From Bacteroidia bacterium (GTDB lineage Bacteria > Bacteroidota > Bacteroidia > Bacteroidales > GWA2-32-17), in contig JACREQ010000107.1 in NCBI GenBank assembly GCA_016218155.1, forward strand, positions 1 through 64,000: DNA of 64,000 nucleotides, given 5' to 3'. Each line of letters begins with the position of its first letter. Position 1 is the stretch's first letter. A model generated the notes under the pieces. That model was not told the DNA's origin, did no database searches, and worked only from the letters and a program-made list of their open reading frames with translations. Positions 1 to 6,778 of this stretch are shown here, in pieces. The position numbers and the translations under genes were made by a program.

Positions 1-126
1 AATGGCTCCAATACCCATTTGCAGCGTAGAACCATCTTCAATCATGTTTGCAATGTTTTGACCGATAGCGAGTTCTTCGCTTGTCATCGGATGAGTCAAT
101 ACTTCCTGAATGGGTTCATCCGGTAA
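1..126 (-). pseudogene. Truncated acetyl-CoA hydrolase / CoA-transferase family fragment (window edge)
   Basis: The minus strand reads an open frame ending in the family motif IEDGSTLQMGIGAI, preceded by TSEELAIGQNIANM. Both are typical of the middle of Cat/4-hydroxybutyrate CoA-transferases and acetyl-CoA hydrolases. Upstream in the same frame there is a stop at 127-129 and no homologous N-terminal half in any frame through about 180. About 170 residues that the family normally has before this point are therefore missing. The frame continues beyond the left edge. G+C is about 43%, higher than the AT-rich DNA beside it. It may be a genuine 5'-truncated pseudogene, an internal-start gene, or an assembly junction. 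Family assignment is fairly secure; its status is not. Confidence 0.6.
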
Positions 127-180
127 TTAAGAAAAACATTTCAGAATTACTAACAAATTGTGAAGATAAATGTATTGTTA

Positions 181-687
181 CTAAAATCTGATTGTAGTAA
201 AGTGTAAAATACTACTAAAAAACAATGACCAGAACAATACGGAGGAACAAAGTATTAGTATTGTTTTTTTAGATCTTTTAAAAAACCTAATCGTTAAAAA
301 TGTACCTATTGGAATAGATAAAATTAATGGAGTTAAAATAGATATTCCTGCAAGCCCCCATGATTGTTTAATTCTAACAAATCGTTTTGATTTTTTACTG
401 AAGATCTTTTTCTCTTTCTTAGGAAATATTTTTCTATAACCATCCTTTATGCTTTTACCAAAGGATCGGGATTTCGGGTGATTGTGCATATATACATGTA
501 CAAACCAGTTATAAAAAATAATTAATTCATCAGAAATAAATGCAAAAAATATAACCCCTAACATTCCACCTAAAGAAGTATAAGAAAGTGTTTCAATAAA
601 AGAAAATTTATATCCTAACGCTAATGGAAATGCAAAAATAAACTTTACAGAACTAACTAAAAGTAATATTGATATTTTATAGAACAT
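181..687 (-). CDS. Small multi-pass membrane protein of unknown function
   Basis: This 168-residue protein has about four hydrophobic segments (roughly residues 5-25, 35-58, 108-132 and 142-162). A strongly basic cytoplasmic-type loop (many Lys/Arg, about residues 70-108) separates the two halves. The third segment (WGLAGISILTPLILSIPIG) faintly recalls the small multidrug-export/DedA-like membrane families, but I do not recognise a clear match. It sits upstream of nothing obvious on the same strand except the broken CoA-transferase fragment, and downstream of upp with a 33-nt gap. It could be transcribed with upp. No catalytic motif is visible. It looks like a real gene because of its coherent membrane topology and length. 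Confidence 0.55.
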   Translation of the reverse strand: MFYKISILLLVSSVKFIFAFPLALGYKFSFIETLSYTSLGGMLGVIFFAFISDELIIFYNWFVHVYMHNHPKSRSFGKSIKDGYRKIFPKKEKKIFSKKSKRFVRIKQSWGLAGISILTPLILSIPIGTFLTIRFFKRSKKTILILCSSVLFWSLFFSSILHFTTIRF

Positions 688-720
688 TGTTCATCTTCAA
701 TTGAATTAGTCAACTGAGAT

Positions 721-1383
721 TTAATAATTGTGTTCTTTGTTACCATATGCCAAATCACCTGCATCGCCTAAGCCTGGAATAATAAATGACTTTACTGTTA
801 GCTCTTCATCAACAGCAGCAGCCCATAAAGTAACATTTTTAGAACACAAATGTTTTTGAATATAATTAATTCCGTCTTTACAAGCAATTACCGTAACAAT
901 GTGCGTATGTCTTGGTTTACCATTTTTCAATAATGAATTAAATGCTAATATCATTGAAGAACCTGTTGCAAGCATTGGATCACACAAAACTAAAGTACGA
1001 TCTTCAAGGTTTGGACAGGAAATATATTCCAATTCGATATGAAAAGAACCATCTTTGCTGTATTTTCTAAAAGCACTTATAAAAGAGCTATCTGCACCAT
1101 CAAAATAATTTAACAAACCCTGATGAAGAGGCAAACCGGCTCTTAATATTGTAGCTAAAACAGGCTTTTCAGAAGGTGTAACTACATTAGCAATACCAAG
1201 TGGTGTAGTAACCTCCCTCTCCTCGTAAACCAACTGTTTACTAATTTCATAAGCCATTATTTCGCCAATGCGTTCCATATTACGACGAAAACGTAAACTA
1301 TCACGCTGAACACTAACATCTCTTATTTCAGAGAGAAATTGGTTTAAAACAGTGTTTTTTTCGCTAAGTACTTTTATTTCCAT
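721..1383 (-). CDS. upp: Uracil phosphoribosyltransferase
   Basis: The enzyme converts uracil and PRPP to UMP in pyrimidine salvage. At 220 residues it is about the usual size. The PRPP-binding loop appears as DPMLATGSS (about residues 135-143), with the uracil phosphoribosyltransferase signature RAGLP near 81-85 and the C-terminal uracil-binding segment IPGLGDAGD near residue 205. It is a soluble cytoplasmic protein. The gene follows the acyltransferase and deacetylase-like genes on the minus strand with only a 4-nt gap, so it is probably the third gene of that transcript, although its function is unrelated to theirs. Identification is firm. Confidence 0.95.
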   Translation of the reverse strand: MEIKVLSEKNTVLNQFLSEIRDVSVQRDSLRFRRNMERIGEIMAYEISKQLVYEEREVTTPLGIANVVTPSEKPVLATILRAGLPLHQGLLNYFDGADSSFISAFRKYSKDGSFHIELEYISCPNLEDRTLVLCDPMLATGSSMILAFNSLLKNGKPRHTHIVTVIACKDGINYIQKHLCSKNVTLWAAAVDEELTVKSFIIPGLGDAGDLAYGNKEHNY

Positions 1384-1387
1384 CTTA

Positions 1388-2308
1388 TTACTTTTTAAAC
1401 AATTTAAGTGGAAATGGTAAACGGTTCTGCTTTATTGTCAAGTACTCACAGTCTGTTGCACCAAATCCTTTATAAAATCTAGCTAGACCTTCTATATTAG
1501 ATCCTTCAAAATCTAAAATTAAATTTTTTTCTGAATATTTTTTAATGAATTCGTCAATAATCAGAAACATTGCTCTTTTTTCTTTCCCTTCCTCAGTTGA
1601 TGCAGCAAAAAGGTAAATTACCTTTTTATGAGAGAATATAAAAAAAGCAGCGGCAACCAGCTCATTTTTTTGATTATACGTTGCCAATATTTCTCCGAAG
1701 TTATTCTGAAGAGCAAAATTTATAATTTTTTTTATATCATTATATTTTTCTGCAGGAACTGATTCTACTTTTACTCCAACGTTGTTTTTTATAAGCTTTA
1801 CAAAATCATTTACGGAACAAATATTCGGAATAATTTTCAACCCATTATTTATTGATTTACCAATGTTACGGCGTGTATTTTCAGAAAATTTTCTAAACAA
1901 TTGCTCATGAGTAAAAATTAAATCAAGTTCAAAATTGTGATTTTTTCTTATTCCTTTTGTTAACGAAGTTAACACATTGTATTTATTTAAATTGATCTCA
2001 ACATACCTGAAAGATTTTGGAATTGCTGAAATAAATTCATTTACAATTTCGGGACTTATTCCTTTTGTTGAAAACACCCCCAGTTGCTGTGCAAATAATG
2101 GTTGAGCAAGAAAAGCAATTCCCATTTTAGAGGAATGCGTTAATGGCATTACTGCTTCATAATTATTTAAAACCAATGCATTCCAGCCTTTGCTAACAAT
2201 GTTTAAATACCACGAAAATGCATATAAATTTCCATTTATGGATTTTCTGATACAATCATCCCATTTTTTAAAATCAATTTTTTTATGTTGTAAATATTGA
2301 ATCTTCAA
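1388..2308 (-). CDS. FemAB/BioF2-like GNAT acyltransferase
   Basis: This 306-residue protein has the layout of the FemAB-like (Acetyltransf_6/BioF2-like) aminoacyl- or acyltransferases. It has a degenerate N-terminal GNAT half and a C-terminal half with a conserved-looking segment, FSENTRRNIGKSINNG, around residues 170-185. Further on, AAAFFIFSHKKVIYLFAAST and a DFEGSNIEGLARFYKGFGA stretch are typical of the end of the acyl-CoA fold. Members of this superfamily modify cell-wall or polysaccharide precursors, but the substrate here is unknown. Its start overlaps the stop of the upstream deacetylase-like gene by 4 nt, so the two are almost certainly translated together. A shared role in cell-surface sugar modification is inference. 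Confidence 0.75.
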   Translation of the reverse strand: MKIQYLQHKKIDFKKWDDCIRKSINGNLYAFSWYLNIVSKGWNALVLNNYEAVMPLTHSSKMGIAFLAQPLFAQQLGVFSTKGISPEIVNEFISAIPKSFRYVEINLNKYNVLTSLTKGIRKNHNFELDLIFTHEQLFRKFSENTRRNIGKSINNGLKIIPNICSVNDFVKLIKNNVGVKVESVPAEKYNDIKKIINFALQNNFGEILATYNQKNELVAAAFFIFSHKKVIYLFAASTEEGKEKRAMFLIIDEFIKKYSEKNLILDFEGSNIEGLARFYKGFGATDCEYLTIKQNRLPFPLKLFKK

Positions 2309-3609
2309 CTTTCTTTCGCTTTAATAATCATTTTTTCGAAAACAGCTTTCCATCCTTTCCAATAGCCTGAATCTCCAAGTGATTCATTATGCCATAAAGA
2401 TACAAATGTGCCATTTAATTCCTTTATTTCTTCAATATTTTTATTTATTAACTCAATAGAAACATCAGGTAAAAGATTTAAATGCTGACGCAACGTTCTG
2501 TCCATCCAAGTAAAAGGATATATCAAAAGTTCAGTTTCTTCATTTTTCTTCAAATTAAAAAAATAAAATGGTGAACAGGTTCCTGCACGATAACCAACAA
2601 TATCAGAATAACCCATTGAATAATCAATTTTAATCCCATTTTCAATTAGCTTTTGATAGGTATCAGGAAATTTAATCATTAAAAAATGCTGGCGAGATAT
2701 TATTATTTTCTTTTCAATTACTTCTTCAAGATTTCTTTTTTCTTGAGGTAAGGTATTTTCAAAATTTGAATTATAAGATGGATGAATTCCAATTTCACTG
2801 AAACAAGAAAGATCTTTAATTTTTTTCGAAAATAATTTCTCAGTAAGTTTTACATTTTTATCGAATTTAGAATACTTTCCTGAAAGAATAAAAACCTTAG
2901 AATTTATTTTGTTTGTTACGACTAATTCGCGAATAAAATCATAGCTATCATATGGATCCTGAATTCTTCCATTTAACACTCTTGTTCTTTGTTTTAATTC
3001 TGCTGTTTTTCCTTTCAACAATGATAAAACATATCCTCCTAAAGTTCTCAGCAACCCTTTCCCTTTATAGGCAAATGCGTTATCAATATCAATAGTAGAA
3101 ATAAAATTGTAATTCTGTTTTCTAAAAATTATTTCTGGGTAAGAAGTTTTTAATATTTCACTTAGTTTTTTTGCCCAAATATTAATAACAGGTTTTTGTA
3201 AAATTCCTGCCTTAAAAGCAACAGAAGATTTATAAGTAAACCTTTCGTGCACATCAGAATCAAAGGGCAAGTATTCTTCATAACGGCTTACTAAATAAAA
3301 CGATGCTGCAAATAAGTCAAATGGAATTTCAATATTTTCATTTTTGGGAAAAATAATTTTACCCCAGCTATTTTCAGCAACCTCGGGTTCAAATTTTATT
3401 ATCTCATCTGAAAAAAGCAATTCGGATGCCGAAACCCAGATACCATTTTTGCTATTATCATTTGAATAGTTTATTCTTGGTCCTGAATAATTTGAGAATT
3501 CTGTTAAATCAGTTGTGACTTTATATTCGCAACCGATTAACGACCCTAATAAAAATTTTAGAATGTAATTTAATCTATTGGTAATAACTGTTGTATAAAC
3601 AAGTAACAT
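2305..3609 (-). CDS. Polysaccharide deacetylase-like protein (DUF7033 type)
   Basis: This 434-residue protein resembles the Bacteroidota polysaccharide deacetylase-family proteins with an extra N-terminal domain. The likely NodB-like region begins near residue 170 with STIDIDNAFA, where the Asp pair corresponds to the metal-binding motif of carbohydrate esterase family 4. EIGIHPSYNS follows near residue 272 and would supply the His. There is no signal peptide, so it is probably cytoplasmic or membrane-peripheral. The 4-nt overlap with the following acyltransferase gene suggests a two-step modification of a cell-surface glycan or related molecule. The substrate cannot be read from the sequence. 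Confidence 0.75.
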   Translation of the reverse strand: MLLVYTTVITNRLNYILKFLLGSLIGCEYKVTTDLTEFSNYSGPRINYSNDNSKNGIWVSASELLFSDEIIKFEPEVAENSWGKIIFPKNENIEIPFDLFAASFYLVSRYEEYLPFDSDVHERFTYKSSVAFKAGILQKPVINIWAKKLSEILKTSYPEIIFRKQNYNFISTIDIDNAFAYKGKGLLRTLGGYVLSLLKGKTAELKQRTRVLNGRIQDPYDSYDFIRELVVTNKINSKVFILSGKYSKFDKNVKLTEKLFSKKIKDLSCFSEIGIHPSYNSNFENTLPQEKRNLEEVIEKKIIISRQHFLMIKFPDTYQKLIENGIKIDYSMGYSDIVGYRAGTCSPFYFFNLKKNEETELLIYPFTWMDRTLRQHLNLLPDVSIELINKNIEEIKELNGTFVSLWHNESLGDSGYWKGWKAVFEKMIIKAKES

Positions 3610-3631
3610 TCTTCCTTATTAGTTATTTACA

Positions 3632-4327
3632 TTAAAGTAACCCTTCATCGGCAAAACTAAAATATGCTTTCTGAGTAATTATCAGATGATCTAATAGAGC
3701 TATATCCATCAGTTTTGCAGATTCTTTTATTTTATTGGTAATAATTTTATCGGCTTCACTAGGTTGTAAATTACCGCTCGGATGATTATGAGCAAGTATA
3801 ATTTTTGAAGCCCCATCCATTAAAGCCTGTTTTAAAATAATGCGTGGATCCATTACAGTTCCTGCCATTCCACCTTGACTTGTTTTATGATGTGCTATAA
3901 TTTTACTAGCCTGATTCAAAGTTATAAAATGTGATTCTTCGTGTGTTAAATCTCCTATTATTGATTGCAAATACTCAAACGCTTGTTGACTTGAAACTAT
4001 TGTATCTTGCTCTATTGCTTTTTCCGCATTACGGCGGCGCCCCAATTCAAGTGCGGCGAGTATTGTAATGGCTTTTGCTTCGCCTATTCCCTTTATTTCT
4101 CTAAGCTTATTAATGTCAAATTTAGCAAGTTCATTAATATTATCTCCTGCTAACTTTAAAATTCTTTTTGACAAATCAACAGCAGACTCATTTCTGTTTC
4201 CACTTCCAATTAATATTGCTAATAATTCTGCAGGTGAGAGACTTGCTTTTCCCTTTAAAAGAAGTTTTTCGCGTGGGCGATCCTCTTTTGACCAATTTTT
4301 AATACTAAATTTTTCGGGTTGTTCCAT
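3632..4327 (-). CDS. radC: RadC family JAMM/MPN domain protein
   Basis: At 231 residues this is standard RadC length. An N-terminal UPF0758 region (residues 1-70, including LSPAELLAILIGSG) leads into a helix-hairpin-helix motif (IKGIGEAKA, about 78-86). The C-terminal JAMM metalloprotease-like domain carries HNHPSGNLQPSEAD at about 180-193, with the two zinc-ligand His residues and the Asp intact. The family is widespread; the old DNA-repair assignment is not well supported and the cellular role is unsettled. The start ATG sits right at the end of the rpsT terminator, so radC may depend partly on readthrough or on its own promoter. Confidence 0.93.
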   Translation of the reverse strand: MEQPEKFSIKNWSKEDRPREKLLLKGKASLSPAELLAILIGSGNRNESAVDLSKRILKLAGDNINELAKFDINKLREIKGIGEAKAITILAALELGRRRNAEKAIEQDTIVSSQQAFEYLQSIIGDLTHEESHFITLNQASKIIAHHKTSQGGMAGTVMDPRIILKQALMDGASKIILAHNHPSGNLQPSEADKIITNKIKESAKLMDIALLDHLIITQKAYFSFADEGLL

Positions 4328-4364
4328 AAAAAAAAGTCTCCCTCAAAAATAGGAAGACTTTTTT
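4328..4364 (-). terminator. Rho-independent terminator after rpsT
   Basis: A hairpin of the form AAAAAAGTCTTCC, short loop, GGGAGACTTTTTTTT is read on the minus strand between rpsT and radC. The T-run reaches up to the radC start codon, so it would attenuate rather than isolate radC expression. Confidence 0.7.
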
Positions 4365-4384
4365 ATTAAATAGTTAAATATTTT

Positions 4385-4639
4385 TTACTTCAAGCTGTTT
4401 ACGTGTAAAGTAAGACTTGATTTAAGATTTGAAGCTTTGTTTTTATGAATTACATTCTTTTTTGCAAGTTTATCAAGTAAACCAGCAATTCTTGGTAACA
4501 TTTCAGCAGCTGCTTTTTTATCTGTGCTTTCGCGTAAAGCTTTTACAGCATTACGAGTTGTTTTTGCGTAGTATTTGTTCTCAACACGGCGTGTTTCGGT
4601 CTGACGAATGCGTTTTTCTGATGATTTATGGTTTGCCAT
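4385..4639 (-). CDS. rpsT: 30S ribosomal protein S20
   Basis: This is an 84-residue, very basic protein starting [18 protein letters not shown], the canonical S20 N-terminus, and carrying the family's Lys/Arg/Ala-rich three-helix composition. It binds the 5' domain of 16S rRNA in the small subunit. The gene lies just downstream of the tRNA-Glu gene on the same strand and is followed by its own terminator, an ordinary monocistronic arrangement. An ORF on the opposite strand over the same DNA is a shadow. Confidence 0.95.
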   Translation of the reverse strand: MANHKSSEKRIRQTETRRVENKYYAKTTRNAVKALRESTDKKAAAEMLPRIAGLLDKLAKKNVIHKNKASNLKSSLTLHVNSLK

Positions 4640-4666
4640 AATTTTCTATTTTTAAACTAAAGTTTG

Positions 4667-4738
4667 TAGCCCGTAGGGGAATCGAACCCCTGTTTCCAGG
4701 ATGAAAACCTGGCGTCCTAACCCCTAGACGAACGGGCC
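4667..4738 (-). tRNA. tRNA-Glu (anticodon TTC)
   Basis: Reverse-complemented, the 72-nt sequence folds as a full cloverleaf. The 7-bp acceptor stem is GGCCCGT with ACGGGCT, and the 5-bp anticodon stem is CCAGG/CCTGG around the loop TTTTCAT, giving anticodon TTC. The T-arm is GGGG-TTCGATT-CCCC and the discriminator is A. CCA is not encoded. It lies 27 nt upstream of rpsT on the same strand. Confidence 0.97.
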
Positions 4739-4921
4739 ATGAATTAAAGAACATCCCTTTTTGTTGGGAGTGCAAAGGTAAAGTATTTTTATTAATTGCA
4801 AAAAAATGTAGCAAATATTTTTTAAAGTTTAGGATTAACTATCATTTTATGTGACTTTTCATTTAAAATTCTTAGTTTTTGAATTAATAGTTAACTGAAT
4901 TAAAAAAAATAATTTTCGTGC

Positions 4922-4952
4922 TGTAACTTTTCTGTAACTTGCATCGTCATAT
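4922..4952 (+). promoter_or_regulatory. Putative ECF sigma-dependent promoter of the sigma gene
   Basis: A -35-like TGTAACTTTTC (from 4922) and a -10-like CGTCATAT (4945-4952) are separated by 17 nt between TGTAAC and CGTC. AAC and CGTC are hallmark elements of ECF promoters. The same two words with the same 17-nt spacing occur at 9264-9294 before the small barrel gene. A second TGTAAC at 4933 is too close to the -10 to be used. The -10 ends about 21 nt before the sigma start codon, suggesting autoregulation. Confidence 0.7.
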
Positions 4953-4973
4953 TCCCGAAATCGAACTTGCTGA

Positions 4974-5459
4974 ATGACGACTGAAGATTATAATAAAGCT
5001 GTAGACACATACTCTGACGGGGTTTATAGGTTCATATTAAAGAACATAAGAAATACCGACAAAGCAAAAGATATAGTGCAAGACACGTTTGAAAAATTAT
5101 GGATTAATGTAAAAAATGTAAATTCAGAAAAAGTAAAATCATATATTTTCACTACTGCTTATCATACAATGATCGATTCAATAAGAAAAAATAAAAGAAT
5201 AGTAAATTTTGAACAGGCTGATCAATCGGAATATTCAACTAACAGAAGTTATTCTGACGTTGGTGAAATTTTAAATAAAGCAATAGCAAAACTTCCTGAA
5301 GATCAACGCTCTGTTATTTTACTTCGTGATTATGAAGGATATTCTTATGATGAGATTTCAGAAATTACGGGTTTAACTGAAGCACAGGTTAAAGTATATA
5401 TATACAGAGCAAGAGTATTTTTAAAAGAATATATTGGTAGTATGTCAGTTTTAGTGTAA
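4974..5459 (+). CDS. ECF-type RNA polymerase sigma factor
   Basis: This 161-residue protein has the two sigma-70 regions of ECF factors and nothing more. Region 2 is about residues 10-75, including DIVQDTFEKLWINV and a DSIRKNKR segment. Region 4 is about residues 105-155, with LPEDQRSVILLRDYEGYSYDEISEITG and a helix-turn-helix ending AQVKVYIYRAR. The next gene starts 11 nt downstream and encodes a membrane-spanning putative anti-sigma factor, the usual ECF partner arrangement. A typical ECF promoter directly precedes the start codon, so positive autoregulation is likely. The signal and full regulon are unknown; the small barrel gene at 9332 is one candidate target. Confidence 0.93.
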   Translation: MTTEDYNKAVDTYSDGVYRFILKNIRNTDKAKDIVQDTFEKLWINVKNVNSEKVKSYIFTTAYHTMIDSIRKNKRIVNFEQADQSEYSTNRSYSDVGEILNKAIAKLPEDQRSVILLRDYEGYSYDEISEITGLTEAQVKVYIYRARVFLKEYIGSMSVLV

Positions 5460-5470
5460 AAAATAAAAAG

Positions 5471-6748
5471 ATGAAAATTAACCGCAATAATTACGAAATG
5501 TTTTTTGTCGATTACCTCGACAATAATCTTTCGCGCGGTGATTTACTCGAATTTATGGCATTTCTTGCCGAAAACCCAGACCTTGAAGAAGAATTGAATT
5601 TAGTAAAAAACATAAATCTTGAACCTGAGAAAATTACTTTCAATGCCAAAGACAGTTTAAAGAAAAATTCAACTGATATTATTACTAAAGAAAAATTCAA
5701 TGAACTTTGTGTTGGCAAAATTGAACACACTTTAACAAAAGAAGAAATTTCAATATTAGATACTCAGATAAAGTTATATCCTGAACTTGAAAAAGAATTA
5801 AAGCTTTTTGAATTAACTTTAATAAAACCAGATTTATCTATTGAGTTTTCAGCTAAAGATTCTTTAAAACATATTGAAATTTCAACTACTGAGCTTTGTA
5901 TTGGTCATATAGAAAATGAACTTAGTGTAGTTCAGAAAAAAGAATTTAACACTCTGCTTAATCATAGTGACGATTTTAAAAAAGAATTTGAACTGTTTAA
6001 TAAAACTATTCTAAAACCCGATACCTCTATAGTATTTCCAAATAAATCTTCTTTAAAGCACAAAACATTAACACCTGCAAAAGTATTATTTACAAGGATT
6101 ATTCCGGCTGCTGCTGCTATTGCATTATTGGTAATAATTGCATTCAACTCCGGATTTTTTGGTAAACAAAACCAAACAGGAAAAATGTTTGCAAATTCAA
6201 ATAAACAAAATCATATTATTGTTCCTAAAAAACAAATTACCCCAATTGAAAATTCATCTGAAAATAATTTTGCAATAACAACAAACAAACAAAAACAAAT
6301 TAAAAACAACATTTATATTAATCATACACCTGATACTTTTAACAATATAGCTCAAAATAAAGCTATTATTAATCCTGACACAAGCTCCAAAGAACAAAAC
6401 ATTATTCAACAAAATAAAATAATTAATTCAAGCATTAATCCTATAGCTAACAATACTGTTAAAACAAATGAAAACCTGAACAAAACAATGGAAGCTGTAT
6501 TTGCAAATTCAAAATATGAACATTTCCGTGATATGATTGATAATGTTCCTTATGCATCAATTACAGCAAGAAATTCTGGACTAGCAAGTATTGGTGTTTG
6601 GGATGTTGTTGAAGCTGGAAGTAAAGGCTTAGAATACATAACAGGAACACCTGTAAAAGTTGAAAACACAACCGACAAAAAGAATCACACCAAACGTTTC
6701 TCATTTAATATTGGTAAAATAGGTTTCTCCAGAACTGTACATAAATAA
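5471..6748 (+). CDS. Putative anti-sigma factor with three tandem N-terminal repeats
   Basis: This 425-residue protein has three successive copies of a roughly 60-residue unit (about residues 5-65, 72-136 and 137-198). Each has a short acidic helix segment, a stretch like NPDLEEELNLV or YPELEKELKLF, and an ending like FNAKDSLKK, FSAKDSLKH or FPNKSSLKH. A single hydrophobic span follows (about 207-226, AAAAIALLVIIAFNSGFF), then a long Asn/Lys/Gln-rich presumably periplasmic region and a C-terminal segment. Position 11 nt behind the ECF sigma gene and single-pass topology suggest an anti-sigma factor holding sigma at the membrane. It has no zinc-finger HxxxCxxC motif, so the call rests mainly on context and topology. 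Confidence 0.6.
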   Translation: MKINRNNYEMFFVDYLDNNLSRGDLLEFMAFLAENPDLEEELNLVKNINLEPEKITFNAKDSLKKNSTDIITKEKFNELCVGKIEHTLTKEEISILDTQIKLYPELEKELKLFELTLIKPDLSIEFSAKDSLKHIEISTTELCIGHIENELSVVQKKEFNTLLNHSDDFKKEFELFNKTILKPDTSIVFPNKSSLKHKTLTPAKVLFTRIIPAAAAIALLVIIAFNSGFFGKQNQTGKMFANSNKQNHIIVPKKQITPIENSSENNFAITTNKQKQIKNNIYINHTPDTFNNIAQNKAIINPDTSSKEQNIIQQNKIINSSINPIANNTVKTNENLNKTMEAVFANSKYEHFRDMIDNVPYASITARNSGLASIGVWDVVEAGSKGLEYITGTPVKVENTTDKKNHTKRFSFNIGKIGFSRTVHK

Positions 6749-6778
6749 ATTACCTTAAAGTATCATAATTCTAACATC

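Noticed and set aside
4626-4814. 62-residue minus-strand frame over tRNA-Glu
   Set aside because: It runs straight through the tRNA gene and has no protein-like features.
4933-4938. Second TGTAAC as -35 of the ECF promoter
   Set aside because: Its distance to CGTC is only 6 nt; the first TGTAAC has the 17-nt spacing shared with the second promoter.
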